From Ramlibacter agri (lineage in GTDB: Bacteria; Pseudomonadota; Gammaproteobacteria; Burkholderiales; Burkholderiaceae_C), in the NCBI RefSeq assembly GCF_012927085.1, contig NZ_JABBFX010000002.1, forward strand, positions 1 through 64,000: DNA of 64,000 bases, in the 5' to 3' direction. The notes under the pieces are model-generated. The model made no database searches, had not been told where the DNA came from, and saw only the letters and a list, made by a program, of their open reading frames with translations. Below, in pieces: positions 17,440 through 25,735 of this stretch (positions are counted from its first letter, which is position 1; the number at the start of each line of letters is the position of its first letter). A program made the position numbers and the translations under genes.

Positions 17440-17449
17440 TCACCCCGCC

Positions 17450-18340
17450 CTAAGCCCCGCCCCACACCACCGACCGCATCGCCAGCGATGCGCTCTGGTA
17501 GCGGTCATTGAAGAACCGCACCTTCTCCCCCGGCAGCGCCGCCCCGGCGGCGTGCAGGAGGGGCAGGTAGTGGTCGTAAGTGGGATGCGCCAGCTGCGCG
17601 ACCTGGCCGAGCTTCTGGAACTCCGACAGCTCTTTCAGTGCGCCCTTGGCCATCACGCCGCCCGCCCAGCGGTCGAACTCGTAGGCCCAGTCGTAGGCCT
17701 GCATGGCGTTCGCGTCACGGCGCGTGGCGCGCAGGTTGTGCACGACGTTGCCGCTGCCGACGATCAGCACACCCTTCTCCCGCAGCCCGCGCAGCTGCTC
17801 GCCCAGGGCGAAGTGCTCCTGCGGCGGGCGCGCATAGTCGAGGCTCAGCTGCAGCACTGGGATGTCAGCCTTCGGGAACATGGGCTTCAGCACCGACCAG
17901 GTGCCGTGGTCGTAGCCCCACTCGTGGTCGTCCAGCGCCAGCCGCGGCTGCGTCCCCGAGGCGATCTCGCGGGCGGTGGCCGGAGCGCCCGGCGCCGGGT
18001 ACTGCTGGTCGAACAGCTCCTGGGGGAAGCCGCCGAAGTCGTGGATCGTCCGCGGCTGCGCCATGCCGGTCAGGCGCCAGCTGCCGGGCGTGATCCAGTG
18101 TGCAGAAATGCACAGAATGAGCTGCGGACGGGGGTAGGCCTTGCCGAATTCGGCGCCCAGCGCCTGCCAGCTGCGGCGGAATTCGTTGTCCGTGATGGCA
18201 TTCATCGGGCTGCCATGACCCACGAACAATACTGGCATGCGCGGGCTCGACTTCAGCGCGCTGGCGGCCTGCGCCAGTTCGGGCAGCAGGCCGACGCCTG
18301 CCAGGGCGGCCCCGATGGCAACCACGTTTCTTCTCTTCAT
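17450..18340 (-). CDS. LigB/DODA-type extradiol ring-cleavage dioxygenase with an apparent export signal
   Basis: About 296 aa, of the class III extradiol dioxygenase family that includes bacterial 4,5-DOPA dioxygenases. Zn/Fe-binding and catalytic His residues are in VGHGSPMNAI, CISAHWI, IHDFGGFP and HPTYDHYLPLL. The family usually starts directly at the VGHGSPM strand, but here it is preceded by MKRRNVVAIGAALAGVG and LLPELAQAAS, a clear signal-peptide-like segment with an RR pair and an AQA site. The start could be ATG at 18340 (chosen) or 18352. If exported, possibly by Tat, it would act in the periplasm, which is unusual. It converges on the lipoprotein gene. Confidence 0.85.
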   Translation of the reverse strand: MKRRNVVAIGAALAGVGLLPELAQAASALKSSPRMPVLFVGHGSPMNAITDNEFRRSWQALGAEFGKAYPRPQLILCISAHWITPGSWRLTGMAQPRTIHDFGGFPQELFDQQYPAPGAPATAREIASGTQPRLALDDHEWGYDHGTWSVLKPMFPKADIPVLQLSLDYARPPQEHFALGEQLRGLREKGVLIVGSGNVVHNLRATRRDANAMQAYDWAYEFDRWAGGVMAKGALKELSEFQKLGQVAQLAHPTYDHYLPLLHAAGAALPGEKVRFFNDRYQSASLAMRSVVWGGA

Positions 18341-18418
18341 CCAGACTTCCATGTACTCTTCAAGCACGTCTGCTCATCCGTAGTTCTACCTGAACACGCT
18401 TTGCACCCGGCTGCTATA

Positions 18419-18429
18419 TTGCACTGCAA
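18419..18429. promoter_or_regulatory. Palindrome TTGCACTGCAA upstream of phaZ (possible PhaR site)
   Basis: A perfect 11-bp palindrome directly after a TATATT (18415-18420) and 15 nt before the phaZ start. TGC-rich palindromes of this type are bound by the PHB-responsive repressor PhaR in related bacteria. Assignment rests on resemblance and position only. Confidence 0.35.
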
Positions 18430-18444
18430 CAACAGCGAATACCA

Positions 18445-19809
18445 ATGCTCTACCAAATCTACGAAGCCCATCGCTCGCTCATGGAGCCCTTTGCGGACTT
18501 CGCGCAGGCGGCATCCAAGCTGTATAGCAACCCGCTGTCGCCTTTCGGCCAGCATCCCTTCGCGCAGCGCCTGTCCGCCGGCTACGACCTGCTCTATCGG
18601 CTGGGCAAGGACTACGAGAAGCCGGCCTTCAACATCAGCACGCTGAGCGTGGACGACCACGACGTCGTCGTCCACGAGATCGTCGAGGTCGACAAGCCCT
18701 TCTGCGAGCTGCGCCGCTTCAAGCGCTTCACCGACGACCCGGCCACGCTGAAGAAGCTGAAGGAGCAGCCGGCCGTGCTGGTGGTGGCGCCGCTGTCGGG
18801 CCACTATGCCACGCTGCTGCGTGACACCGTCCGCTCGATGCTGCATGACCACAAGGTCTACATCACCGACTGGAAGAACGCGCGCATGGTGCCGCTGGAA
18901 GACGGCGAGTTCCACCTGGACGACTACGTCAACTACGTGCAGGAATTCATCCGCCACGTCCAGCGCGAATACGGCAACTGCCACGTCATCAGCGTCTGCC
19001 AGCCCACCGTGCCGGTGCTGGCCGCGGTGTCGCTGATGGCCAGCCGCGGCGAGCCCACCCCGCTGACCATGACGATGATGGGCGGCCCCATCGACGCCCG
19101 CAAGTCGCCGACCGCGGTGAACAACCTGGCGATGAACAAGAGCTACGAATGGTTCGAGAACAACGTGATCTACCGCGTTCCGACCAGCTTCCCGGGCGCC
19201 GGCCGCCGCGTCTACCCCGGCTTCCTGCAGCACTCGGGCTTCGTGGCGATGAACCCCGACCGCCACCTGTCCAGCCACTACGACTACTTCAAGCACCTGA
19301 TCGCCGGTGACGATGCGTCGGCCGAAGCGCACCGCCATTTCTACGACGAGTACAACGCGGTGCTGGACATGGACGCCGACTACTACCTGGAGACCATTCG
19401 CACGGTGTTCCAGGAGTTCAGCCTGGTCAACGGCAACTGGGACGTGCTCAGCGCCGAGGGCGAACTGGAGCGCGTGCGGCCGGAGGACATCACCACCACC
19501 GCCCACCTCACCGTCGAAGGCGAGCTGGACGACATCTCGGGCTCGGGCCAGACCGAGGCCGCGCACGGCCTCTGCACCGGCGTGCCGAAGTCGCGCCAGA
19601 AGCACATCGAGGTGAAGGGCGCGGGCCACTACGGCATCTTCAGCGGCCGCCGCTGGCGCGACGTGGTGTACCCGCAAGTGCGCGACTTCATCGCCCAGTT
19701 CAACACACCCGCGGCCGCCGGCAAGCGCCGCGTCGCGACGGCCGCAGCCCGCAAGACCGGCGCCAGCGCGCGCGCGAGCACGAAGACGGCACGCGCCGCC
19801 AAGCGATGA
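18445..19809 (+). CDS. phaZ: Intracellular polyhydroxyalkanoate depolymerase
   Basis: A 454-aa enzyme that mobilises stored poly(3-hydroxybutyrate). It follows the PhaZ of Cupriavidus type: N terminus MLYQIYEAHRSLMEPF, the nucleophile box VISVCQPTVPV with Cys instead of Ser, the region MGGPIDARKSPTAVN, and the C-terminal catalytic His in VKGAGHYGIFSGRRWR. A basic Ala/Arg/Lys tail (about the last 35 residues) extends past the domain, as seen in granule-associated proteins. ATG at 18445. The last codons overlap the start of the ferredoxin gene (ATGA), so the two are cotranslated. Confidence 0.95.
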   Translation: MLYQIYEAHRSLMEPFADFAQAASKLYSNPLSPFGQHPFAQRLSAGYDLLYRLGKDYEKPAFNISTLSVDDHDVVVHEIVEVDKPFCELRRFKRFTDDPATLKKLKEQPAVLVVAPLSGHYATLLRDTVRSMLHDHKVYITDWKNARMVPLEDGEFHLDDYVNYVQEFIRHVQREYGNCHVISVCQPTVPVLAAVSLMASRGEPTPLTMTMMGGPIDARKSPTAVNNLAMNKSYEWFENNVIYRVPTSFPGAGRRVYPGFLQHSGFVAMNPDRHLSSHYDYFKHLIAGDDASAEAHRHFYDEYNAVLDMDADYYLETIRTVFQEFSLVNGNWDVLSAEGELERVRPEDITTTAHLTVEGELDDISGSGQTEAAHGLCTGVPKSRQKHIEVKGAGHYGIFSGRRWRDVVYPQVRDFIAQFNTPAAAGKRRVATAAARKTGASARASTKTARAAKR

Positions 19810-20456
19810 ACGCGCAGGCGGCGCGCCTGCACGCCGCCCTGCCGCAGACGCAGTGCACGCGCTGCGGCTACCCTGATTGCGCCGGCTACGCCCAGGCCAT
19901 CGCGGATGGCGAAGCGCAGATCAACCAGTGCCCGCCGGGCGGCACGGAAGGCGTGGCCCGCCTGGCCGCGCTCACCGGCCGCCCCGCCCTGCCCCTGAAC
20001 CCCGACAACGGCGCGGAAGGGCCGCGCACGCTGGCGGTCATCGACGAGAACTGGTGCATCGGCTGCACGCTATGCCTGGACGCCTGCCCCACGGACGCCA
20101 TCCTGGGCAGCAACAAGCGCATGCACACGGTGATCGAGCCCTGGTGCACCGGCTGCGAGCTGTGCGTGCCGGTCTGCCCCGTCGATTGCATTTCGCTCGA
20201 GAACGTGACCGGCGAACGCAGCGGCTGGGACGCCTGGTCAGCGGGCCAGGCGCAGGAAGCCTTGCAGCGCTACGAGTTCCACGTGTTCCGCCAGCATCGC
20301 GCCGAGGCGGAAAACAGCGAGCGCCTGGAGCGCAAGGCCGAAGCCAAGCTGGCCGACCTGCCCGCGCACACGAAAGGCGCGGAAGGCGAGGAGCTGGCGC
20401 GCAAGCGTTCGGTGATCGAAGCCGCGCTGGCCCGCGCGCGCGCGAAGCGCGGTTAG
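19806..20456 (+). CDS. RnfB-like polyferredoxin, soluble type
   Basis: A 216-aa iron-sulfur protein. The N-terminal part QTQCTRCGYPDCAGYAQAI with a later Cys is the 4Fe-4S Fes motif of RnfB/RsxB. Two classical 4Fe-4S motifs follow, CIGCTLCLDACPTDAI and CTGCELCVPVCPVDCI. The usual N-terminal membrane helix of RnfB is missing, and no other rnf/rsx gene is near, so it is probably a soluble electron carrier. The C-terminal 60 residues are charged and helical (KAEAKLADLPAHTKGAEGEE). The start overlaps the phaZ stop. It ends convergent with the CBS gene, overlapping it by 4 nt. The electron partner is unknown. Confidence 0.88.
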   Translation: MNAQAARLHAALPQTQCTRCGYPDCAGYAQAIADGEAQINQCPPGGTEGVARLAALTGRPALPLNPDNGAEGPRTLAVIDENWCIGCTLCLDACPTDAILGSNKRMHTVIEPWCTGCELCVPVCPVDCISLENVTGERSGWDAWSAGQAQEALQRYEFHVFRQHRAEAENSERLERKAEAKLADLPAHTKGAEGEELARKRSVIEAALARARAKRG

Positions 20457-20893
20457 CCCAAGGCGTCGTTCACCTGCTCGTGGAATTCCGCCTGGCTCAG
20501 CGCGTTGCCGATCTCGCGCGGCAGCGCGTCGCGGATGGAGAACACGCCCAGGATCTTGTGGCCCGGCCCGACGATGGGCAGGTGCCGGAAGCCGCGCTCG
20601 AGCATCGTCAGCACCGCGTCCGACACCTTGGTCTCGGGCGGCACGCAGATCGGATGCGGCGTCATCACCTCGGTCACCAGCGTCTTCTTCGGGTCCAGCG
20701 CCCGCGCCAGCACGCGGGTCATCAGGTCCCGCTCGGTGAGGATGCCCAGCAGCTTGTCCGGCGGTTCCATCACCAGGATGCTGCCGCAGTTGACGCGCGT
20801 CATCGCACAGGCGGCTTCGTACACGCTGGCCTGCGGGCCGACGCTCAGGACGTGCTTCTTGGGAACGGACTGGAATACGGTGCGCTCGGCCAT
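20453..20893 (-). CDS. Tandem CBS-domain protein
   Basis: A 146-aa protein made of two CBS domains (about residues 10-70 and 75-135). The motifs GILTERDLMTRV and GVFSIRDAL are the typical second-strand CBS signatures, and VTEVMTPHPICV starts the second domain. Such stand-alone pairs bind adenine nucleotides and act as energy or ligand sensors; nothing here shows which. A good Shine-Dalgarno (GAGGAGGG) precedes ATG 20893. Its 3' end overlaps the ferredoxin gene by 4 nt. Confidence 0.9.
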   Translation of the reverse strand: MAERTVFQSVPKKHVLSVGPQASVYEAACAMTRVNCGSILVMEPPDKLLGILTERDLMTRVLARALDPKKTLVTEVMTPHPICVPPETKVSDAVLTMLERGFRHLPIVGPGHKILGVFSIRDALPREIGNALSQAEFHEQVNDALG

Positions 20894-20950
20894 GGTGCTT
20901 CCCTCCTCGAGGGTTCTGGCGGCCTCCCTGCCGGTTCAACGACGATCTCG

Positions 20951-22006
20951 TTAGCGTAGTGCAGCGTTGATTTTCTCCAAAGCGGCCGTCCCTGGACAGA
21001 GGTCCTCCGCTTCCAGCTCGTTCAGCGGACGAGCGGTCGTGTTCAAGGCCATGTGCAGATCGGTCGCGACAGGGTCCACGTAGAGCAGCCCGGTCAGGAT
21101 CTCGCCGCGCGCCTGGTGCGACTGCATGTAGGCCATCGCGGCGAAGCGGTCGGTGGGATCGTAGCCGGCATGCAGGCTGCGCAGGCGCAGCAAGGTGCCG
21201 TCGTGCTGGCGCACGTCGACCACCTGCCCCGGCTCCATCTCAGCCGTGATCTCCTCGCGTGGCGAGATGAAGTCGATGCGGCTGACCGCCTCGTTGTGCT
21301 CGCGGATGTAGTCGTAGCTCTTGGTGCTGCCCGGATGGTTGTTGAAGGCCACGCAGGGGCTGATGACGTCGATGAAGGCGGCGCCGCCGTGCGTCATCGC
21401 GCCCTTGATCAGCGGCACCAGTTGCGCCTTGTTGCCGGAGAAACCGCGCGCGACATAGCTCGCGCCCAGCTGCAGCGCCATGCCCACCAGGTCCACGGGG
21501 CTGTCGCTGTTGACGACGCCCTTCTTGCTCTTGCTGCCGCTGTCGGCCGTGGCCGAGAACTGGCCCTTGGTCAGGCCGTAGACGCCGTTGTTCTCGACGA
21601 TGTAGGCCATGTTGACGCCACGCCGCATCGCATGCGCGAACTGGCCGAGACCGATCGAAGCCGAGTCGCCATCGCCGGAAACGCCCAGGTACAACAGCTC
21701 GCGGTTGGCGAGGTTGGCGCCGGTCAGCACCGATGGCATGCGGCCGTGCACGGTATTGAAGCCGTGGGAGGCGCCGAGGAAGTAGTCGGGCGTCTTGCTG
21801 CTGCAGCCGATGCCGCTCAGCTTGGCGACGCGATGCGGCTCGATGTCCAGTTCCCAGCAGGCCTGGATGATGGCCGCCGAGATGGAGTCGTGGCCGCAGC
21901 CGGCGCACAGCGTGGAGATCTTCCCCTCGTAGTCGCGCCGCGTGTACCCGACCTTGTTGGTCTCCAGGGTCGGGTGATGCAGCTTCGGCTTGGCGATGTA
22001 CGTCAT
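20951..22006 (-). CDS. 2-oxoacid:acceptor oxidoreductase beta subunit (TPP-binding, KorB-like)
   Basis: A 351-aa beta subunit binding thiamine diphosphate and one 4Fe-4S cluster. STLCAGCGHDSIS and SGIGCSSKTPDYF carry cluster Cys residues, and GVSGDGDSASIGLGQFAHAMRRGVN with VENNGVYGLTKGQFSAT forms the TPP/Mg site (GDGD...N). ATG at 22006 overlaps the alpha-subunit stop (ATGA). With the alpha subunit and the flavoprotein upstream it forms a three-gene operon. The sequence type is closest to 2-oxoglutarate enzymes (KorB), but substrate specificity cannot be read from it. Confidence 0.92.
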   Translation of the reverse strand: MTYIAKPKLHHPTLETNKVGYTRRDYEGKISTLCAGCGHDSISAAIIQACWELDIEPHRVAKLSGIGCSSKTPDYFLGASHGFNTVHGRMPSVLTGANLANRELLYLGVSGDGDSASIGLGQFAHAMRRGVNMAYIVENNGVYGLTKGQFSATADSGSKSKKGVVNSDSPVDLVGMALQLGASYVARGFSGNKAQLVPLIKGAMTHGGAAFIDVISPCVAFNNHPGSTKSYDYIREHNEAVSRIDFISPREEITAEMEPGQVVDVRQHDGTLLRLRSLHAGYDPTDRFAAMAYMQSHQARGEILTGLLYVDPVATDLHMALNTTARPLNELEAEDLCPGTAALEKINAALR

Positions 22007-23823
22007 GCGGTCTCCCGGGCGGCCTGCACGTGGGCGGTGATGGCGTCGGTGATGAAGCGGGCCGTGATCGGCGTGCCGTCGTAGTGCAGCACCTTCACCA
22101 GCTTCTGCGGCGCGATGTCCAGCTCGTTCATCAGCAGGTTGCGCATCTGCGCGTCGCGGTTCTGCTCCACCACGAACACCTTCTCGTGGCGGGCTATGAA
22201 CTCGCGCACCGCAGTCGTGAAGGGGAAGGCGCGCAGGCGCAGCGCGTCGAGCGCGACACCTTGCGCCGCCAGCACCTCCAGCGCTTCCTGCATCGCGGGG
22301 CTGGTGGAGCCAAAATACAGCACGCCGTACGGCGTTTCGCGCTCGGCGCGCCGCAGCACCGGCGGCGGCACCAGCGTGGCGGCCGTCTCGAACTTGCGCA
22401 GCAGCCGCTCCATGTTGTAGACGTAGTCCGGCCCGCGCTCCGAGTAGCGGGCATACGGGTCGCGCGTGGTCCCGCGGGTGAAGTAGGAGCCCTTGGTGGG
22501 GTGCGTCCCCGGCAGCGTGCGCCAGGGGACGCCGTCGCCATCCACGTCCTTGTAGCGGCCGAAGTCCTTGCCGGCCTCCAGTTCCTCCGCCGTCATCACC
22601 TTGCCGCGGTCGTAGGCCTGGCCTTCCTTCCACGCGAAGGGCCGGCACAGGCGCTGGTTCATGCCGATGTCCAGGTCGGTCATCAAGAACACCGGTGTCT
22701 GCAGCCGATCGGCAAGGTCCAGTGCCTGCGCCGCATGGTCGAAGCACTCGTGCGGGTCTTCCGGGAACAGCAGCACGTGCTTGGTGTCGCCGTGCGAGGC
22801 GTAGGCGCAGGACAGGATGTCGGCCTGTTGCGTGCGCGTCGGCATGCCGGTGGACGGGCCGCCGCGCTGCACGTTGATGATGGTCACCGGGATCTCGGCG
22901 AAGTACGCGAGGCCGATGAACTCCGTCATCAGCGACACGCCCGGCCCCGAGGTGGCCGTGAATGCGCGTGCTCCGTTCCACCCGGCTCCCACCACCATGC
23001 CGATGGAGGCGATCTCGTCCTCGGCCTGCACGATGGCGTAGCGGTGCTGGCCGGTGTCCGGGTCCACGCGATAGCGGCCGCAGAAGCGCTGGAAGGCCTC
23101 GGCGACGGAGGACGACGGCGTGATCGGATACCAGGCCGCCACCGTGGCGCCGCCGTAGACGCAGCCCAGCGCCGCGGCGCTGTTGCCGTCGACGAAGATC
23201 TGGTCGCCCACCTGGTCCGCCTTCTTCACGCGGATGCCCAGTGGCCACTGCAGGTGCTCCTGCGCGAACTCGCGCCCCAGCTGCAATGCCTGCACGTTGG
23301 AGGCCAGCAGCTTTTCCTTGCCGCGGTACTGCTCGCCGAACAGCTTCTCGATGACCGCGGGGTCGATCTCCAGCAGCACCGACAGCGCGCCGACGTAGAC
23401 GATGTTCTTGAACAGCTGGCGCTGGCGCGGATCAGCGTAGACCGCGTTGCAGATCTCGGTGAGCGGCATGCCGATCACGTGGATGTCCTGCCGGAACTTG
23501 GCCGGCGGCAGCGGCCGCGTGTTGTCGTAGAACAGGTAGCCGCCCGGCGACAGTTCCGCCACGTCGGCGTCCCAGGTCTGCGGGTTCATCGCCACCATCA
23601 TGTCGACGCCGCCGCGCCGCCCCAGCCAGCCCTTCTCGCTGACGCGCACCTCGTACCAGGTGGGCAGGCCCTGGATGTTGCTGGGGAAGATGTTGCGCGG
23701 GCTCACCGGCACGCCCATGCGCAGGATGGCCTTGGCGAACAGCTCGTTGGCCGAGGCCGAGCCCGAGCCGTTGACGTTGGCGAACTTGACGACGAAATCG
23801 TTGACCGCTTCGATCCGGTTCAT
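22003..23823 (-). CDS. 2-oxoacid:acceptor oxidoreductase alpha subunit (gamma-alpha fusion, KorA-like)
   Basis: A 606-aa fused subunit. The N-terminal gamma domain (about 1-190) begins VNDFVVKFANVNGSGSASANELFAKAI. The alpha (pyrimidine-binding) domains follow from about 210 with AAWYPITPSSSVAEAF, TATSGPGVSLMTEFIGLAYFAE and QRGGPSTGMPTRTQQADIL, all conserved in KorA/PorA fusions. It works with the beta subunit in oxidative decarboxylation of a 2-oxoacid to acyl-CoA and reduced ferredoxin, or in the reverse. Both ends overlap neighbours by 4 nt (ATGA), giving strict co-translation. Confidence 0.92.
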   Translation of the reverse strand: MNRIEAVNDFVVKFANVNGSGSASANELFAKAILRMGVPVSPRNIFPSNIQGLPTWYEVRVSEKGWLGRRGGVDMMVAMNPQTWDADVAELSPGGYLFYDNTRPLPPAKFRQDIHVIGMPLTEICNAVYADPRQRQLFKNIVYVGALSVLLEIDPAVIEKLFGEQYRGKEKLLASNVQALQLGREFAQEHLQWPLGIRVKKADQVGDQIFVDGNSAAALGCVYGGATVAAWYPITPSSSVAEAFQRFCGRYRVDPDTGQHRYAIVQAEDEIASIGMVVGAGWNGARAFTATSGPGVSLMTEFIGLAYFAEIPVTIINVQRGGPSTGMPTRTQQADILSCAYASHGDTKHVLLFPEDPHECFDHAAQALDLADRLQTPVFLMTDLDIGMNQRLCRPFAWKEGQAYDRGKVMTAEELEAGKDFGRYKDVDGDGVPWRTLPGTHPTKGSYFTRGTTRDPYARYSERGPDYVYNMERLLRKFETAATLVPPPVLRRAERETPYGVLYFGSTSPAMQEALEVLAAQGVALDALRLRAFPFTTAVREFIARHEKVFVVEQNRDAQMRNLLMNELDIAPQKLVKVLHYDGTPITARFITDAITAHVQAARETA

Positions 23824-25643
23824 GCCAGCGCCTCCGGTTCCGGCTGCCGTTCGACGCGCCTTCCCGCCAGCGCCGACTGGAACAGGAACTTCTGCATGTC
23901 CCAGGCGCCGGTGGGGCACCGCTCGGCGCACAGGCCGCAGTGCAGGCAGACGTCCTCGTCCTTCACCATCACGCGGCCGGTCTTCAGCTCGCCGGAAACA
24001 TAGAGGTCCTGCGCGAGGTTCAGCGCCGGCGCCTTCAGCCGCTGCCGCAGGTCCTTCTCGTCGCCGTCCCCGGTGAAGGTGATGCAGTCCATGGGACAGA
24101 TGTCGACGCAGGCGTCGCACTCGATGCAGGTGTCCTGGTTGAAGACCGTCTGCACGTCGCAGTTCAGGCAGCGCTGCGCCTCGCGGAAGGCGGTGGCGGC
24201 GTCGAAGCCCAGCTCCACTTCCACCCGGATGCTGGCCAGCGCCTTTTCCGCCTTGGCCCACGGCACCTTGAAGCGCGCGTCCAGCGAGGTGTCGTTGTCG
24301 TAGCTCCACTCGTGGATGCCCATCTTCTGCGACATCAGGTTCACGGTGGGCGGCGGCCGCTGGCCCGGCGGCTCGCCGTTCAGCAGGCGGTCGATCGAGA
24401 TGGCCGCCTCATGGCCATGCGCCACGGCGGTGATGATGTTCTTCGGCCCCAGCGCGGCGTCGCCGCCGAAAAAGACATTGGGCACGGTGGAGCGGAAAGT
24501 GGCCGGCTCCAGCACCGGCAGGCCCCACTTGTCGAAGGCAATGCCGCAATCGCGCTCGATCCAGGGGAAGGAGTTCTCCTGGCCCACCGCGATCAGGACG
24601 TCGTCGCAGGGGAAGAAGACATCGGGTTCGCCGGTCGGCACCAGGTTGCGCCGGCCGGTGTTGTCGTACTCGGCCCGCACGAGCGCGAAGGTCATGCCGG
24701 TGAGCTTCCCGTTCTCGTGCACGAAGGTCTTCGGCACGTGGTAGTTCAGGATGGGGATGCCCTCGTGCATGGCATCTTCCTTCTCCCAGGGCGAGGCCTT
24801 CATCTCTTCGAAGCCGCTGCGCACGATCACCTTGACGTCGGTGCCGCCCAGGCGGCGCGCCGAGCGGCAGCAGTCCATCGCCGTATTGCCGCCGCCCAGC
24901 ACGATGACGCGGCGTCCCACGCTGCTGACATGTCCGAAGGACACGGAAGCCAGCCAGTCGATGCCGATGTGGATGTGCGACGCCGACTCGAGCCGCCCGG
25001 GCAGCTCGAGGTCGCGCCCGCGCGGCGCGCCGCAGCCCACGAAGACGGCGTCGTAGCCTTGCGCCAGCAGCTCCTTCATCGAAGCTATGCGCTGGCCGGC
25101 AATGAATTCGACGCCGAGGCCGAGGATGTAGCCGCATTCCTCGTCGATCACTTCCTCCGGCAGCCGGAAGCGCGGCACCTGCGTGCGCATGAAGCCGCCA
25201 GCCTTCGCTTCGGCATCGAACACCGTCACCTGGTAGCCAAGGGGCGCAAGGTCGCGGGCGACCGTCAGCGAAGCGGGGCCCGCGCCGATGCAGGCTACCC
25301 GCCTTCCATTGGGCGCGCCGCGCGGTGGCAGCCGGCCGCGGATGTCGTCCTTCAGGTCCGCCGCGACGCGCTTGAGGCGGCAGATGGCGACCGGCTCCGG
25401 GTCACCCGTGTTGCTCTTCTCCACCCGTCCGCGCCGGCAGGCCGGTTCGCAGGGCCGGTCGCAAGTGCGGCCGAGGATGCCCGGGAACACGTTGGACACC
25501 CAGTTGACCATGTAGGCGTCGCTGTAGCGGCCCTGCGCGATCATGCGGATGTATTCGGGGACGGGGGTGTGCGCCGGACAAGCCCACTGGCAATCCACGA
25601 CCTTGTGGAAATACGCGGGATCGGCGGTGTTCGTCGGCTGCAA
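23820..25643 (-). CDS. GltD-like FAD/NAD(P) oxidoreductase fused to ferredoxin domain
   Basis: A 607-aa protein. The N-terminal Fe-S part has CQWACPAHTPVPEYI and RTCDRPCEPACRRG, as in the glutamate synthase small subunit. Next are an FAD-binding GAGPASLTVARDLAPLGY and an NAD(P)-binding VIVLGGGNTAMDCCRSARRLG, then GDAALGPKNIITAVAHGHEAA. The C-terminal 100 residues add two 4Fe-4S motifs, CIECDACVDICPMDCI and CLHCGLCAERCPTGAW. It lacks a glutamate synthase partner; being first in the operon with the 2-oxoacid oxidoreductase subunits, it most likely passes their electrons to NAD(P)+ or back. This resembles the 2-oxoglutarate:NADP+ oxidoreductase reported from Azoarcus-type bacteria. Confidence 0.9.
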   Translation of the reverse strand: MQPTNTADPAYFHKVVDCQWACPAHTPVPEYIRMIAQGRYSDAYMVNWVSNVFPGILGRTCDRPCEPACRRGRVEKSNTGDPEPVAICRLKRVAADLKDDIRGRLPPRGAPNGRRVACIGAGPASLTVARDLAPLGYQVTVFDAEAKAGGFMRTQVPRFRLPEEVIDEECGYILGLGVEFIAGQRIASMKELLAQGYDAVFVGCGAPRGRDLELPGRLESASHIHIGIDWLASVSFGHVSSVGRRVIVLGGGNTAMDCCRSARRLGGTDVKVIVRSGFEEMKASPWEKEDAMHEGIPILNYHVPKTFVHENGKLTGMTFALVRAEYDNTGRRNLVPTGEPDVFFPCDDVLIAVGQENSFPWIERDCGIAFDKWGLPVLEPATFRSTVPNVFFGGDAALGPKNIITAVAHGHEAAISIDRLLNGEPPGQRPPPTVNLMSQKMGIHEWSYDNDTSLDARFKVPWAKAEKALASIRVEVELGFDAATAFREAQRCLNCDVQTVFNQDTCIECDACVDICPMDCITFTGDGDEKDLRQRLKAPALNLAQDLYVSGELKTGRVMVKDEDVCLHCGLCAERCPTGAWDMQKFLFQSALAGRRVERQPEPEALA

Positions 25644-25735
25644 CGGGGCCTCCTGACTCTGGCGGCACTGTGAGCTGTGCCGCGGGCCAGTCTACGCCGG
25701 TCGCCCGACCCCTGCTTCTCCGGGTAAGCCCTCTA

